Source: an uncultured Massilia sp.
GTDB lineage: Bacteria > Pseudomonadota > Gammaproteobacteria > Burkholderiales > Burkholderiaceae_D
Direction of reading: 5' to 3'
Length of the DNA: 64,000 nucleotides
NCBI GenBank assembly: GCA_913777025.1
Contig: CAJYQM010000086.1
Location: forward strand, 52,340 to 116,339
The first letter of the stretch is position 1; each line of letters begins with the position of its first letter. The notes under the pieces are model-generated. The model ran no database searches. It worked only from the letters and a program-made list of their open reading frames with translations, and was not told the origin of the DNA. Below, in pieces: positions 53,414 through 63,485 of the stretch. The position numbers were made by a program, and so were the translations under genes.

Positions 53414-53635
53414 ATGAGCACTTGTACCCGTTGCGGCGCGGAATTTGGCTGTGCGATGGCCGACGGCACGGCAGATCCATGCTGGTGCACGACGCTGCCG
53501 CCGGTGGTTCCGCTGCCGTCCGCCGGCGCGGCACTGGCGGCCGGATGCTGGTGTCCCGCCTGCTTGCGACAGCATATCGCGCAATCGGCCGGGGCGGCGC
53601 CTGCCACGCCGCCCTCGCGCCAGGACGGCGGCTGA
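53414..53635 (+). CDS. Cysteine-rich CWC family protein
   Basis: MSTCTRCGAEFGCAMADGTADPCWCTTLPPV...GCWCPACL. Confidence 0.85.
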   Translation: MSTCTRCGAEFGCAMADGTADPCWCTTLPPVVPLPSAGAALAAGCWCPACLRQHIAQSAGAAPATPPSRQDGG

Positions 53636-53644
53636 GAGGGCGGT

Positions 53645-54772
53645 TCAGCGCCGTGCCGTGCGGAAGAATTGCATCATCGCCTGGCTGGCGCTGGGGCCCT
53701 TGCCGTCCGTGTAGCTGCCGCGCGCATCGCCGCCCGACCAGGCGTGGCCGGCGCCGTGCACCAGCCAGTGTTCGGCATGGACGCTGCCGTCGGGACGGCT
53801 GTGCACGGTGCGCGTGTAGGCATGGCCGTCCGGCACTTGCCCCGGCTCGACCGCGACGGCCTCGAGGGGATGGCGGCAGCGCCGTTCGATGAGCGCGTCG
53901 CCATTGGCCGGGTGGACCGTCGTGTCCCTGTCGCCATGGAACACGATGATGGGCAAGGCGCGCCCGGGCACGTGGCGGCGCCGGAAGTCGCCCTTCATCG
54001 CCGCCACCGCCGACGGCAGGTCGTGCGCCGCCGCGAACGGCAGGCCGGAATGCACGCCCACCGCCGCATACAGGTCGGGGTATTGCGTGCCCATGATGGC
54101 GGCCATCGCGCCGCCCGCCGACAGGCCGGCCACGTACACCCGGTCCGGATCGATCACGTGCCGTGCCATGACCTCCTGCGTGATGCCGGCGATGATCGAC
54201 GGTTCGCCCTGGCCATGCTGCTGGTCGACCGCGTTGAACCAGTTCCAGCAGCGCGCATGGTTCGCCCCCTTGGACTGGGCCGGATAGACGACCAGGCAGT
54301 GCCACGCCTCGGCCAGCGCGTTCATGCCGGTGCCGAGGGCAAAATCGTCAGGGTTCTGGGTGCAGCCGTGCAGCATCACCAGCAGCGGCGAGGCCTGGCC
54401 GGTGTAGCTGCCGGGAATGTAGAGCTTGTAGTCGCGGGTGCCGGCCTCGTTGGTGTAGGCGGCGTCGATGAAGCGGCCGGGCAGGCCGATCGCGGCGGCG
54501 CCGCCCGACAGGGGCGGCGCGTTGAACGGGTTGCCTTCGGCCTGGCCGAGGCGGCTCAGGTCGGCCAGCATGTCGGACGCCGGATCGTAGCTGGGCTGGT
54601 TCGATGCCGCGTGGTCGTGCGGCATGGCCGGCTTGGCCGCCGGGTGCAAGGCCGAGGCGCTCTTGATGGATTCGTGGATGACGGCGCGTGCGACGGACGG
54701 GCCGCGCCGGAAGAGCGACCGGGTCGCGGCGCGCATCTGCGCGAGAAGTCTGTTGTTCAGGGTCATCGGCAC
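53645..54772 (-). CDS. Extracellular PHB depolymerase-type esterase
   Basis: PLLVMLHGCTQNPDDFALGTGMNALAEAWHCLVVYPAQSKGANHARCWNWF...YVAGLSAGGAMAAIMG. Confidence 0.9.
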   Translation of the reverse strand: MPMTLNNRLLAQMRAATRSLFRRGPSVARAVIHESIKSASALHPAAKPAMPHDHAASNQPSYDPASDMLADLSRLGQAEGNPFNAPPLSGGAAAIGLPGRFIDAAYTNEAGTRDYKLYIPGSYTGQASPLLVMLHGCTQNPDDFALGTGMNALAEAWHCLVVYPAQSKGANHARCWNWFNAVDQQHGQGEPSIIAGITQEVMARHVIDPDRVYVAGLSAGGAMAAIMGTQYPDLYAAVGVHSGLPFAAAHDLPSAVAAMKGDFRRRHVPGRALPIIVFHGDRDTTVHPANGDALIERRCRHPLEAVAVEPGQVPDGHAYTRTVHSRPDGSVHAEHWLVHGAGHAWSGGDARGSYTDGKGPSASQAMMQFFRTARR

Positions 54773-54909
54773 TCCTTGGTCGGCGCCCTTGGCTGGATGA
54801 GACCTCAGTCTTGGTTGTTAAGCTTGCGTCAACCTTACAACAGTGTATGCGTGGCGCGACTGAGGGAGGCCCCAAGCGCGAATCGTCGGCATACGCTAAC
54901 CTGCGCACC

Positions 54910-55113
54910 ATGACGACCATGAATCCGGAAGACCAGTGCCCCGTGCCATCCCCTTGCATTAGCCTGTGCAAGATGTCGGAGGAAACAGGGCTGTGCGAGG
55001 GCTGCCTGCGCACCATCGACGAGATCATCGCCTGGAGCCAGGCCGATGACGATTTCAAGCGCGGCGTGTGGGCCGAGATCCGCCGGCGCGAGGCGCAGAT
55101 CCCGTTCGATTGA
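54910..55113 (+). CDS. DUF1289 domain-containing protein
   Basis: CPVPSPCISLCKMSEETGLCEGCLRTIDEIIAWSQADD. Confidence 0.9.
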   Translation: MTTMNPEDQCPVPSPCISLCKMSEETGLCEGCLRTIDEIIAWSQADDDFKRGVWAEIRRREAQIPFD

Positions 55114-55125
55114 TATTTACCGGCC

Positions 55126-56124
55126 TCAGCCGCCCGGCCCGTGCAGGTGGGCGCCCAGGAAGCGCTGGAGCTCGGCGGCCAGTTCGCGGTCTTCCGGCGC
55201 GCCCATGAAACCGCCGTGCGGCATGGCTTCGAACACGTGGAGTTCGGCCTCGACCCCGGCGCGCCGCAGCGCGCGGTGCAGGCGTACGGCATTCGACAGG
55301 AACAGGTCGCGCGTGCCGCTCTGGATGAAGGTCGGAGGAAAGCCCCGCGTGAAATCCCCGAACAGCGGCGACAGGTAGGGATGGGCAAGATCGTGGCCGG
55401 CGGCATACAGCAGGTTGGCCGCCATGAGGGAGCCGGGCAGGACCACGTCGACCATGCGGTTGACCTGGAAACTGTCGCCGGATTCGGTCAGGTCGGCTTC
55501 CGGCGACAGCAGGACCAGCGCCGCCGGCAGCGGCAAGCCTTCGTCGCGGGCACGCAGCACCAGCGCGGCGGCCAGGTTGCCGCCGGCCGAGCGGCCGCCG
55601 ACGACAATGCGCTCCGGCCGGTGCCGTGCGAGCACATGGCGGTAGGCCGCCAGGCAATCGTCCAGCGCGGCCGGGTAGGGGTATGCGGGCGGCATCCGGT
55701 AATCGACGCCGTAGCAGAGGATGCCGTGCTGGTCGGCCTGCATGCGCGCGCCGGTGCGGCAGGCCGCGCCGCCGCCGAACACGAAGGCGCCGCCATGCAA
55801 ATCGAGGTAGACGCAAGCGGCCGACACCGGTGCGGCCGGGGTGGCCACGTGCATGGTGGCGCCCTCGACGACGATCGTCTCGACGCTGGCGTGCAGGCTG
55901 CCGGCCAGGCCCTCGAGGGCCGCCGCATAGCCCGCGTCGGCCGCCTGCTTCAGGCGCATCCAGGCGGCACTGTCGCCGGGTGGCGGCAAGGCGTGGCGGC
56001 TGTTGAGCGGCACGCCGTCCGCGCCGACCAGGCGTTGCAGCGCGGCCTGCGCCTGCGCGCTCACGGACGCGGGAAAGGGCACCATGTCGTGGGCCAGCCT
56101 GACACCTTCCGGTTTGTCGTTCAT
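55126..56124 (-). CDS. Alpha/beta hydrolase (HSL-type esterase)
   Basis: VYLDLHGGAFVFGGG...IVVGGRSAGGNLAAALVL. Confidence 0.9.
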   Translation of the reverse strand: MNDKPEGVRLAHDMVPFPASVSAQAQAALQRLVGADGVPLNSRHALPPPGDSAAWMRLKQAADAGYAAALEGLAGSLHASVETIVVEGATMHVATPAAPVSAACVYLDLHGGAFVFGGGAACRTGARMQADQHGILCYGVDYRMPPAYPYPAALDDCLAAYRHVLARHRPERIVVGGRSAGGNLAAALVLRARDEGLPLPAALVLLSPEADLTESGDSFQVNRMVDVVLPGSLMAANLLYAAGHDLAHPYLSPLFGDFTRGFPPTFIQSGTRDLFLSNAVRLHRALRRAGVEAELHVFEAMPHGGFMGAPEDRELAAELQRFLGAHLHGPGG

Positions 56125-56717
56125 TGCATGTTCTCCATCGTATTGCCGTGCGCTCCGGGCCAGGCGCGCAGCATCAGGTCGAGGACGTCGAGGCTGCGCA
56201 GCCAGGACAGTTCCGCGTCCGGCGCACTGTGGGAAAAGCCGCCCGCCAGTTCCAGGGTCACGTAACCCATGAAGACGCTGCCGAGCAGGCGCACGGCGTG
56301 AACTTGTTCCGCGTCCGGGAGGGCGTAGTCGCGCAGGACGCCGCGCATCATCTGCGCCAGCCGTGGGCCGGCGCCGCCGGCCGCGCGCTGCGGATCGAGC
56401 GGGCTGCGGGCTGCGGCAAAGCGGCCCGGGTGGGCGCGCGCATAGTCGCGCACCACGTTGCCGAGCGCGACCAGCGCATCCTTGCCGCTGCGGCCGGCCA
56501 GCGCGACGCCGGTGGCATCCGCCAGCTCCTGCAGGGCCAGCAATGCGATCCTCGTCTTGAGGTCGTCGAAGCTGTCGACGTGGGCATACAGGCTGGCCAG
56601 CCTGACGCCGACGTGGCGAGCGAGCGCCGCCCCGGTCAGATGTTCGAAACCGATCTCGTCGGCCAGTGCCGCGCCTGCCTGGACAAGCCGGTCGGTGTTG
56701 AGTCCCGCTCGCGCCAT
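56121..56717 (-). CDS. TetR family transcriptional regulator with TetR-like C-terminal domain
   Basis: MARAGLNTDRLVQAGAALADEIGFEHLTGAALARHVGVRLASLYAHVDSFDDLKTRIALLALQELADA; ATG at 56717 preferred. Confidence 0.85.
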   Translation of the reverse strand: MARAGLNTDRLVQAGAALADEIGFEHLTGAALARHVGVRLASLYAHVDSFDDLKTRIALLALQELADATGVALAGRSGKDALVALGNVVRDYARAHPGRFAAARSPLDPQRAAGGAGPRLAQMMRGVLRDYALPDAEQVHAVRLLGSVFMGYVTLELAGGFSHSAPDAELSWLRSLDVLDLMLRAWPGAHGNTMENMQ

Positions 56718-56877
56718 CGCTAAACTAATCATGTTAGGTTAAAAACTAATGGTATTAGCCAAGCGTGATCGTGTCAAACTGGCGCTGCCGTGCAAACGTA
56801 AAATTAGAGCCTGGAATCTAGCACGGTCGTGCTTTTCTATTTCATAATCGACAGGTCAACCACACCGCGAGAACACC

Positions 56878-57831
56878 ATGGCCCTGCCCACCGTCCTGCA
56901 AAACCTGTCCCTCCCCGTCATCGCCTCGCCGATGTTCATCGCCAGCTGTCCCGCGCTGGTGGCCGCGCAGTGCAAGGCGGGCATCGTCGGCTCGTTCCCG
57001 GCCCTGAACGCGCGCCCGGCCGAGCAGCTGGACGTCTGGCTGACCGAGCTGCAGCGCGAACTGGGCGCGTACCAGGCCGCCCACCCCGACAAGAAAGTCG
57101 GCCCGATCGCGGTGAACCAGATCGTGCACCAGTCGAACGACCGCCTGGCGCATGACGTCGAGGTGTGTGTCAAACACCAGGTGCCGATCATCATTTCCTC
57201 GCTGCGCGCGCCGCCGCCGGAGATGCTGGACGCGGTGCACGGCTACGGCGGCATCGTGCTGCACGACGTGGTCTCGATCCGCCATGCCGAAAAGGCGCTC
57301 GAAGCCGGCGTCGACGGCCTGATCCTGGTGGCGGCCGGCGCCGGCGGCCACGCGGGGGCGCTGTCGCCGTTCGCGCTGGTGGGCGAGGTGCGTAAATTCT
57401 TCGACGGTCCGATCGCCCTGTCCGGCGCGATCGCCACCGGCGACGCCATCCTGGCCGCCCAGGCGATGGGCGCCGACTTCGCCTACATCGGCTCGCGCTG
57501 GCTGGCGACGAAGGAGTCCAACGTCAGCGACGCCTATCGCGACGCGATCGTCGAGTCGGCCGCGGCGGACGTGGTGTACACCAACCTGTTTACTGGCGTG
57601 CACGGCAACTACCTGAAGAAATCGATCGTGGCGGCGGGGCTGGATCCGGACAATTTGCCGGTGTCGGACAAGAGCAAGATGAGTTTCGGCTCCGGCAGCG
57701 CCAAGGCCTGGCGCGATATCTGGGGCGCGGGGCAGGGCGTCGGCCTGATGGAGGATGTGCCGACGGTGGAGGAGATGGTGGAGAGGTTGAAGCAGCAGTA
57801 CGAGGCGGCGCGCTCGCGTTTGAAGATTTGA
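56878..57831 (+). CDS. Nitronate monooxygenase
   Basis: VIASPMFIASCPALVAAQCKAGIVGSFPALNARPAEQLDVWL...LVAAGAGGHAGALSPFALVGEVRKFF. Confidence 0.92.
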   Translation: MALPTVLQNLSLPVIASPMFIASCPALVAAQCKAGIVGSFPALNARPAEQLDVWLTELQRELGAYQAAHPDKKVGPIAVNQIVHQSNDRLAHDVEVCVKHQVPIIISSLRAPPPEMLDAVHGYGGIVLHDVVSIRHAEKALEAGVDGLILVAAGAGGHAGALSPFALVGEVRKFFDGPIALSGAIATGDAILAAQAMGADFAYIGSRWLATKESNVSDAYRDAIVESAAADVVYTNLFTGVHGNYLKKSIVAAGLDPDNLPVSDKSKMSFGSGSAKAWRDIWGAGQGVGLMEDVPTVEEMVERLKQQYEAARSRLKI

Positions 57832-57844
57832 GTTGGCTTGTAAA

Positions 57845-57872
57845 CGTCATCCCCGCGCAGGCGGGAACGACG
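57845..57872. repeat. Imperfect hairpin CGTCATCCCCGCGCAGGCGGGAACGACG (dispersed-repeat-like)
   Basis: Arms match at 10 of 12 positions; intergenic between convergent genes. Confidence 0.6.
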
Positions 57873-57909
57873 TTCAAGCGCTGATGCCAGGTGTAGGGTA
57901 ACCGGCTTC

Positions 57910-58509
57910 TCAGGCAGCCGGCTTGTCTTCCCCGATCTGCTTGTCCTCGTCCTTGATCACCCACAGTCCCGGCAGATTGCGCCAGTAGCCATGCGCATCC
58001 ATCCCGAACCCGACCACGAAGCGGTTCGGAATGGTCAAGCCGACGATGTCCGCCTGCACCGGCTTGCCGCGCCCGAGGTCCTTGTCCGCGAACACGGTCA
58101 GGATCACCTCGGCCGCGCCCATGTCGAGCAGGCGCTGCTTCACGTGGGCCAGGGTCTCGCCTTCGTCGAGGATGTCGTCGACCACGATGATGATGCGGCC
58201 GGCCACGTTCTGGCGCGGGATCACCTTCCAGACGACTTCGCCGCCCTTGTCCAGGTCGCCGTAGCGGGTCACGTGGATGTAGTCGAATTCGAGCGGGAAG
58301 GAGAGCTGGGGCAGCAGGTTGCCGGTGAAGACGACCGCGCCGCCCATCACGCCGAGCACCAGCGGGAAGGCGCCGGTCTCGTCGTTGTCGAAACGCTGGT
58401 TCAGCACGGCCGCGACGTTGCTGACGGCGGCGTTGACCTTGTCCGCGCTGACGAGCTCCTCGGCATTCGCCATCAGGGCACGGGCACGGGTGTAGTGAAA
58501 ATCTTGCAT
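57910..58509 (-). CDS. hpt: Hypoxanthine-guanine phosphoribosyltransferase
   Basis: LVLGVMGGAVVFTGNLLPQLSFPLEFDYIHVTRYGD...IIIVVDDILDEGETLAHVKQRL. Confidence 0.88.
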   Translation of the reverse strand: MQDFHYTRARALMANAEELVSADKVNAAVSNVAAVLNQRFDNDETGAFPLVLGVMGGAVVFTGNLLPQLSFPLEFDYIHVTRYGDLDKGGEVVWKVIPRQNVAGRIIIVVDDILDEGETLAHVKQRLLDMGAAEVILTVFADKDLGRGKPVQADIVGLTIPNRFVVGFGMDAHGYWRNLPGLWVIKDEDKQIGEDKPAA

Positions 58510-58653
58510 GGTGTGGATAGATAAAAGAATACGCGTCGATTATCCGCCAGAATGAGGCGGACTGTGTTCCGTTTGGCATGCCGCCGCAAGGCGGTGAGGC
58601 GCACGGTGGCGCAGCAGCGTATGATACGTGGCTTGGAATAACATTCGAACATC

Positions 58654-60495
58654 ATGAGCCCGAACATGCCCGTTCCCGACACCACCGGCCTGCGCGCCGA
58701 ACGCCTCGCCCAGCTGCGCGCCGCCATGGCACGCCACCAGATCGACGCCTTCATCGTCCCCTCCGCCGACCCGCACCTGTCCGAATACCTGCCCGGCCGC
58801 TGGCAGGGCCGCGCGTGGCTGTCCGGCTTCACCGGTTCGGTCGGCACCTTCATCGCCACGCGCGGCGTCGCCGGCGTCTGGACCGATGGCCGCTATTACA
58901 CGCAGGCCGAGAACGAACTGGCCGGCACCGAGATCCAGCTGATGAAGATCCCGTCCGGCGCCAGCCTGCTGCACATCGACTGGCTGGCCGAGAACATGGA
59001 ACAGGGCCAGACGGTGGCGGTCGACGCCCGCGTGCTGGGCCTGGCCGTGGCGCGGCTGCTCAAGGATGCGCTGGCGGCGCGCGGCATCAAGCTGCGCACC
59101 GACATCGACCTGCTCGACGAATTCTGGAACGACCGTCCCGGCCTGCCGCCCGAAGCCGTGTTCGAACACGCCGCCCCGTTCGCGGCCCTGCCGCGCGCCG
59201 ACAAGCTGCATGCGACGCGCAACGCGATGGCGAAACTGGGCGCGCAAGCCCATTTCATCTCGACGCTGGACGACATCGCCTACCTGTTCAACCTGCGCGG
59301 CGCCGACGTCAGTTTCAATCCGGTGTTCCTGGCGCACGCGCTGGTCGAGTCCAGCCGCGCCACGCTGTTCGTCGCCGACGGCAAGATCGACGAGGCCTTG
59401 CGCGCCCGCCTGGAACAGGATGGCGTGATCGTCGCGCCTTACGACGATGCCGCCGGCGCCCTGGGCGCGCTGGAAGCCGGCAGCACCCTGCTCATCGACC
59501 CGCGCCGCATCACCGCCGGCATGCGCGAAGCGGTGCCGGAGGGCGTGCGCGTGGTCGAGGCGATCAACCCCACCACCTACGCCAAGTCGCGCAAGCTGCC
59601 GCTCGAGGCCGACCACGTGCGCGACGCGATGGAGCAGGATGGCGCGGCCCTGTGCGAATTCTTCGCCTGGCTCGAGCCCGTCCTGGCCGACAAGAACCGG
59701 GCGCCGCTGACCGAAGTCCACATCGACGAGCAGATCACGGCGGCGCGCGCGCGCCGCCCCAACTTCATCAGCCCGAGCTTCGGCACCATCGCCGGCTTCA
59801 ATGCCAACGGCGCCATCATGCACTACCGCGCCACGCCCGAATCGCACGCGATCATCGAGGGCGACGGCCTGCTCCTGATCGACTCCGGCGGCCAGTACCT
59901 GGGCGGTACCACCGACATCACGCGCGTGATCCCGGTCGGCACGGCCTCCAGCGCGCAGAAGCACGACTTCACGCTGGTGCTGAAGGGGATGATCAATCTG
60001 AGCGTGGCGCGCTTCCCGCGCGGCACCAAAGGGCCGATGCTCGACGCGCTGGCGCGCGCCCCGATCTGGGCCGCCGGCATCGACTATGGCCACGGCACCG
60101 GCCACGGCGTCGGCTACTTCCTGAACGTGCACGAAGGCCCGCAGGTGATCTCTCCCACGGCCATGCCCGAGCCGCACACGGCGCTGGAGCCGGGCATGAT
60201 CACCTCGAACGAGCCCGGCATCTACCGCCCCGGCCACTGGGGCATCCGCATCGAGAACCTGGTGTTGACCCAACCCGTGACCGGGGTCGCCGCGGCCCAG
60301 GGCTTCGGCGAATTCCTCGACTTCGAGACGCTCACCCTGTGCCCGATCGATACCCGCTGCATCGACCTGTCCCTGATGCGCGGCGACGAGGTGGCGTGGC
60401 TGAACGATTACCACCGCCAGGTCCGTGCCCGCCTGCTGCCGCACGTGACGGGCGCCGCGCGCGACTGGCTGGAACTGCGTACCAGGGAGATCTGA
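58654..60495 (+). CDS. M24 family aminopeptidase P
   Basis: HQIDAFIVPSADPHLSEYLPGRWQGRAWLSGFTGSVGT...YGHGTGHGVGYFLNVHEGPQVIS...SNEPGIYRPGHWGIRIENL. Confidence 0.95.
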   Translation: MSPNMPVPDTTGLRAERLAQLRAAMARHQIDAFIVPSADPHLSEYLPGRWQGRAWLSGFTGSVGTFIATRGVAGVWTDGRYYTQAENELAGTEIQLMKIPSGASLLHIDWLAENMEQGQTVAVDARVLGLAVARLLKDALAARGIKLRTDIDLLDEFWNDRPGLPPEAVFEHAAPFAALPRADKLHATRNAMAKLGAQAHFISTLDDIAYLFNLRGADVSFNPVFLAHALVESSRATLFVADGKIDEALRARLEQDGVIVAPYDDAAGALGALEAGSTLLIDPRRITAGMREAVPEGVRVVEAINPTTYAKSRKLPLEADHVRDAMEQDGAALCEFFAWLEPVLADKNRAPLTEVHIDEQITAARARRPNFISPSFGTIAGFNANGAIMHYRATPESHAIIEGDGLLLIDSGGQYLGGTTDITRVIPVGTASSAQKHDFTLVLKGMINLSVARFPRGTKGPMLDALARAPIWAAGIDYGHGTGHGVGYFLNVHEGPQVISPTAMPEPHTALEPGMITSNEPGIYRPGHWGIRIENLVLTQPVTGVAAAQGFGEFLDFETLTLCPIDTRCIDLSLMRGDEVAWLNDYHRQVRARLLPHVTGAARDWLELRTREI

Positions 60496-60496
60496 C

Positions 60497-60757
60497 ATGG
60501 CCAGTTCCCGCTCCACGCGCGCCAGCGCCGCCGTCGACCGCCTCAAGCGCCGCACCGGCATCACCTCGTATTCGATGGCGCGCACCGGCGACGGCCTGTT
60601 CTTCCTGTCCGAGAAGCCCGGGGCGCCGCCGCTGTGCGCCCCGCTCGAGATGGACGACTTCGTCGCCTTCGTGAACGGCCTCGGGCCGCAGGAGGTCAAG
60701 CGCGTCAGCAAGAACGACATCGAGTTCGAGAAGCAGCTGGTCAGGAAGAAGCCTTGA
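60497..60757 (+). CDS. Hypothetical protein (86 aa)
   Basis: ORF in operon-like arrangement between aminopeptidase P and MgtC genes. Confidence 0.65.
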   Translation: MASSRSTRASAAVDRLKRRTGITSYSMARTGDGLFFLSEKPGAPPLCAPLEMDDFVAFVNGLGPQEVKRVSKNDIEFEKQLVRKKP

Positions 60758-61530
60758 GCAGCGAGGCCATCGTGCAGGATGGCGCGCTGACGGTACCCGG
60801 ACTGATGGCCGCCTATTGGTCGCCGGCCGAACTGGCGACCAATGGCCTGATCCTGCTGAACCTGCTCGGCGCGCTGCTGCTCGGCCTGATGGTCGGCTAC
60901 GAGCGCTCCTATCACGGCCGCGCCGCCGGCATGCGCACCTATGGCCTGGTGTGCATGGCCTCGGCGGGCCTGACCATCATCGCCGGCTACCCGAATTTCT
61001 GGTACGGCGGGCACGGCGCGGCGGCGGCGCTGGTCGACCCGACGCGCGTGATCCAGGGCGTGGTGACCGGCATCGGCTTCCTCGGCGCCGGCGTGATCAT
61101 GCGCTCGGGTTTCACCATCAGCGGGCTGACCACGGCGGCCTCGATCTGGGCCTCGTCCGTTATCGGCATCATGGTCGGCGTCGGCTTTTATTTGGCGGCG
61201 ATGGGCCTGGCCTTCTTTTCGGCCATGATCATGATTTACCTGAACCGCGCGGTCGGCATGCTGCCTTCGCGCCAGGCGGTGGCGGTGACGCTGCGCTTCA
61301 AGCCGGGCGTGCGGCCCGAGGAAGAGCTGCTGCGCAAGGCCGCGCTCGAGCGCGGCTACGAGATCGCCGGCGGCTCGCTCACCATCGGCAGCGAAAAGAA
61401 TGCCCAGGAATGGCGTTTTGTCGCGCTGGCGCTGGCCGGCCACAGCGGGGCGCCGCTGTCCTCGCTGGCGACCGAGCTGTCGACCCTGGACGGCGTCGAC
61501 GGCTTCTGGCTGTCGCACGCGCGTAATTAA
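60754..61530 (+). CDS. MgtC/SapB family protein
   Basis: LLNLLGALLLGLMVGYERSYHGRAAGMRTYGLVCMASAGLTIIAGYP; TTGA overlap start. Confidence 0.88.
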   Translation: MSSEAIVQDGALTVPGLMAAYWSPAELATNGLILLNLLGALLLGLMVGYERSYHGRAAGMRTYGLVCMASAGLTIIAGYPNFWYGGHGAAAALVDPTRVIQGVVTGIGFLGAGVIMRSGFTISGLTTAASIWASSVIGIMVGVGFYLAAMGLAFFSAMIMIYLNRAVGMLPSRQAVAVTLRFKPGVRPEEELLRKAALERGYEIAGGSLTIGSEKNAQEWRFVALALAGHSGAPLSSLATELSTLDGVDGFWLSHARN

Positions 61531-61535
61531 TCACA

Positions 61536-62123
61536 ATGGAACCCATGACTCCCCAGGACATCCTCGATTTCTGGTTCGGCGCGCCCGGCAGCCCGGACGC
61601 CGGCCAGCCGCGCCGCGCGTGGTTCGTCAAGAAGGACGCCTTCGATGCCACGATCCGCGAGCGCTTCGGCGCCGCCATCGACGCGGCGCTCGCCGGCGGC
61701 CTGCGCGAGTGGGACGAAGCCGGCCCGCAGGGCGTGCTGGCGCGCCTGCTGGTGCTCGACCAGTTCACCCGCAACGCCTGGCGCAACACGCCGCGTTCCT
61801 TCGCCGGCGACGCGCTGGCCCTGGCCGCCGCGCGCGCGCTGGTGGACAGCGGCGCCGACCGCGCGCTGGCCCCCTGGGAGCGCGCCTTCGCCTACATGCC
61901 CTTCGAGCATGCCGAAGACGCCTATATGCAGGAGCGCGCGGTCGAACTGTTTTCCGCGCTGGCGGCCGAGCACCCGGGTTTCGACGAGATGCTCGACTAT
62001 GCGCACCGCCACCGCGGCGTGATCGCGCGCTTCGGCCGTTTCCCGCACCGTAACGCCATCCTCGGGCGCGCATCGACGCCGGAAGAAGCCGACTTCCTGA
62101 AGCAGCCCGGCTCCAGGTTCTGA
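61536..62123 (+). CDS. DUF924 family protein
   Basis: MTPQDILDFWFGAPGSPDAGQPRRAWFVKKDAFDATIRERFG...VLDQFTRNAWRNTPRSFAGD. Confidence 0.93.
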   Translation: MEPMTPQDILDFWFGAPGSPDAGQPRRAWFVKKDAFDATIRERFGAAIDAALAGGLREWDEAGPQGVLARLLVLDQFTRNAWRNTPRSFAGDALALAAARALVDSGADRALAPWERAFAYMPFEHAEDAYMQERAVELFSALAAEHPGFDEMLDYAHRHRGVIARFGRFPHRNAILGRASTPEEADFLKQPGSRF

Positions 62124-62125
62124 CG

Positions 62126-62959
62126 ATGGCCGCGACCCTGAATCTCATCGGCGCCGGCCACGTCGGCCGCGCGCTCGGCCGCGTGTTCGCGGCGCGCGGC
62201 GTGCTCGCCGTGCAGGACGTGCTGACCCGCTCGCTCGTGAGCGCGCAGGCGGCGGCCGGCTTCATCGGCGCCGGGCGGGCGGTGGACGACATCGCGGCCT
62301 TGCGGCCGGCCGGCGTGTGGATGCTGGCCGTGCCGGACGACCGCATCGGCAGCAGCGCCGCAGCGCTGGCCCGGTCGCAGGACCTGCGCGGCGCCGTGGT
62401 GTTCCACTGCAGCGGCGCCAAGGCGTCCGGCGAGCTGGCGCCGCTGCGCGCTGCCGGCGCCCAGGTCGCCAGCATGCACCCGGTGCGCAGCTTTGCCGAT
62501 CCGGCGGCCGTGGCCGCGGCCTTCGACGGCACTTTCTGCGGCGTCGAAGGCGACGATGCCGCGCTGGCGCAGCTGGTGCCGGCGTTCGAGGCGATCGGCG
62601 CGCGCATCGTGCACATCGATGCCGGCGCCAAGACCGTGTATCACGCGGCATCCGTGTTCGCGTCGAATTACCTGGTGATGGTGCTGGACGCGGCGCTGCG
62701 CGCTTATCAAGCGGCGGGGATCCCGGAACCGGTGGCGCGCGAACTGGTGGGACCGCTGGCCGGCGAGAGCCTGGCCAATGTGCTGCGCCTGGGCGCGGCC
62801 CGGGCGCTGTCCGGCCCGATCGCGCGCGGTGACGAAGACACGGTGGCGCGCCAGCAGGGTGCCGTCGGCGCCTGGGATGGCGCGACCGGCGCCCTGTACG
62901 CCGCCATGGCCGAGGCCACGCGCGCGCTGGCGCGGCGCAAGCATGAAGGAGAAACATGA
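62126..62959 (+). CDS. Rossmann-like and DUF2520 domain-containing protein
   Basis: ATLNLIGAGHVGRALGRVF...VVFHCSGAKASGELAPLRAAGAQVASMHPVRSFADP. Confidence 0.92.
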   Translation: MAATLNLIGAGHVGRALGRVFAARGVLAVQDVLTRSLVSAQAAAGFIGAGRAVDDIAALRPAGVWMLAVPDDRIGSSAAALARSQDLRGAVVFHCSGAKASGELAPLRAAGAQVASMHPVRSFADPAAVAAAFDGTFCGVEGDDAALAQLVPAFEAIGARIVHIDAGAKTVYHAASVFASNYLVMVLDAALRAYQAAGIPEPVARELVGPLAGESLANVLRLGAARALSGPIARGDEDTVARQQGAVGAWDGATGALYAAMAEATRALARRKHEGET

Positions 62960-63348
62960 AAATGCAACTAACCGCCTGGACAGTGCTGGCCATCCTGGGC
63001 GTGTACTTCTGGACCGGCGTGATGGCCGGATGGGCACGCGTCAAGCACAAGGTGCCGGCGCCCGGCATGGAGGGACCGCTGCCGTTCCAGAGCGCGCAGC
63101 GGGTGCAGGCAAATACGCTGGAACAATTGCCACTGGTACTGGCGCCACTCGGCTTGTGCAGCTACTACCTGGGTGACGCTTGGGCGGCGGCCGGCGGTTT
63201 GCTGTGGTGCCTCGGCCGCATCCTGTATGCGCTGGGGTATTACCGCGACCCGGCCAGGCGCGAAGCCGGCTTCATCATCGGCATGCTGGCCTGCGGCGCG
63301 CTGGTCGCGGGCAGCGTCTTTGGCCTGGTCCGGGCTGTATTGCACTGA
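62956..63348 (+). CDS. MAPEG family protein
   Basis: ARVKHKVPAPGMEGPLPFQSAQRVQANTLEQLPLVLAPLGLCSYYLGD. Confidence 0.87.
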   Translation: MKMQLTAWTVLAILGVYFWTGVMAGWARVKHKVPAPGMEGPLPFQSAQRVQANTLEQLPLVLAPLGLCSYYLGDAWAAAGGLLWCLGRILYALGYYRDPARREAGFIIGMLACGALVAGSVFGLVRAVLH

Positions 63349-63485
63349 TGTGTTGCAGTAAGGCAAAAATCAATCATCGAAACGTCGACAAACGGTGTCC
63401 GCTGCAATAAGCTTGTTTCCTCAATTCAACTAACTGATGAACCAGCTGCGGCCCAGTGTGCCGGCGCCTGGCGGAGGAGGATGGC

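Noticed and set aside
58540-61518. 992-aa minus-strand ORF (and similar: 18663-20966 -, 3612-5438 -, 44066-45898 -, 5752-7551 +)
   Set aside because: Antisense to well-supported genes (aminopeptidase P, putA, MFS/AKR, atpD, glmS); R/H/Q/G-rich translations typical of antisense frames in high-GC DNA.
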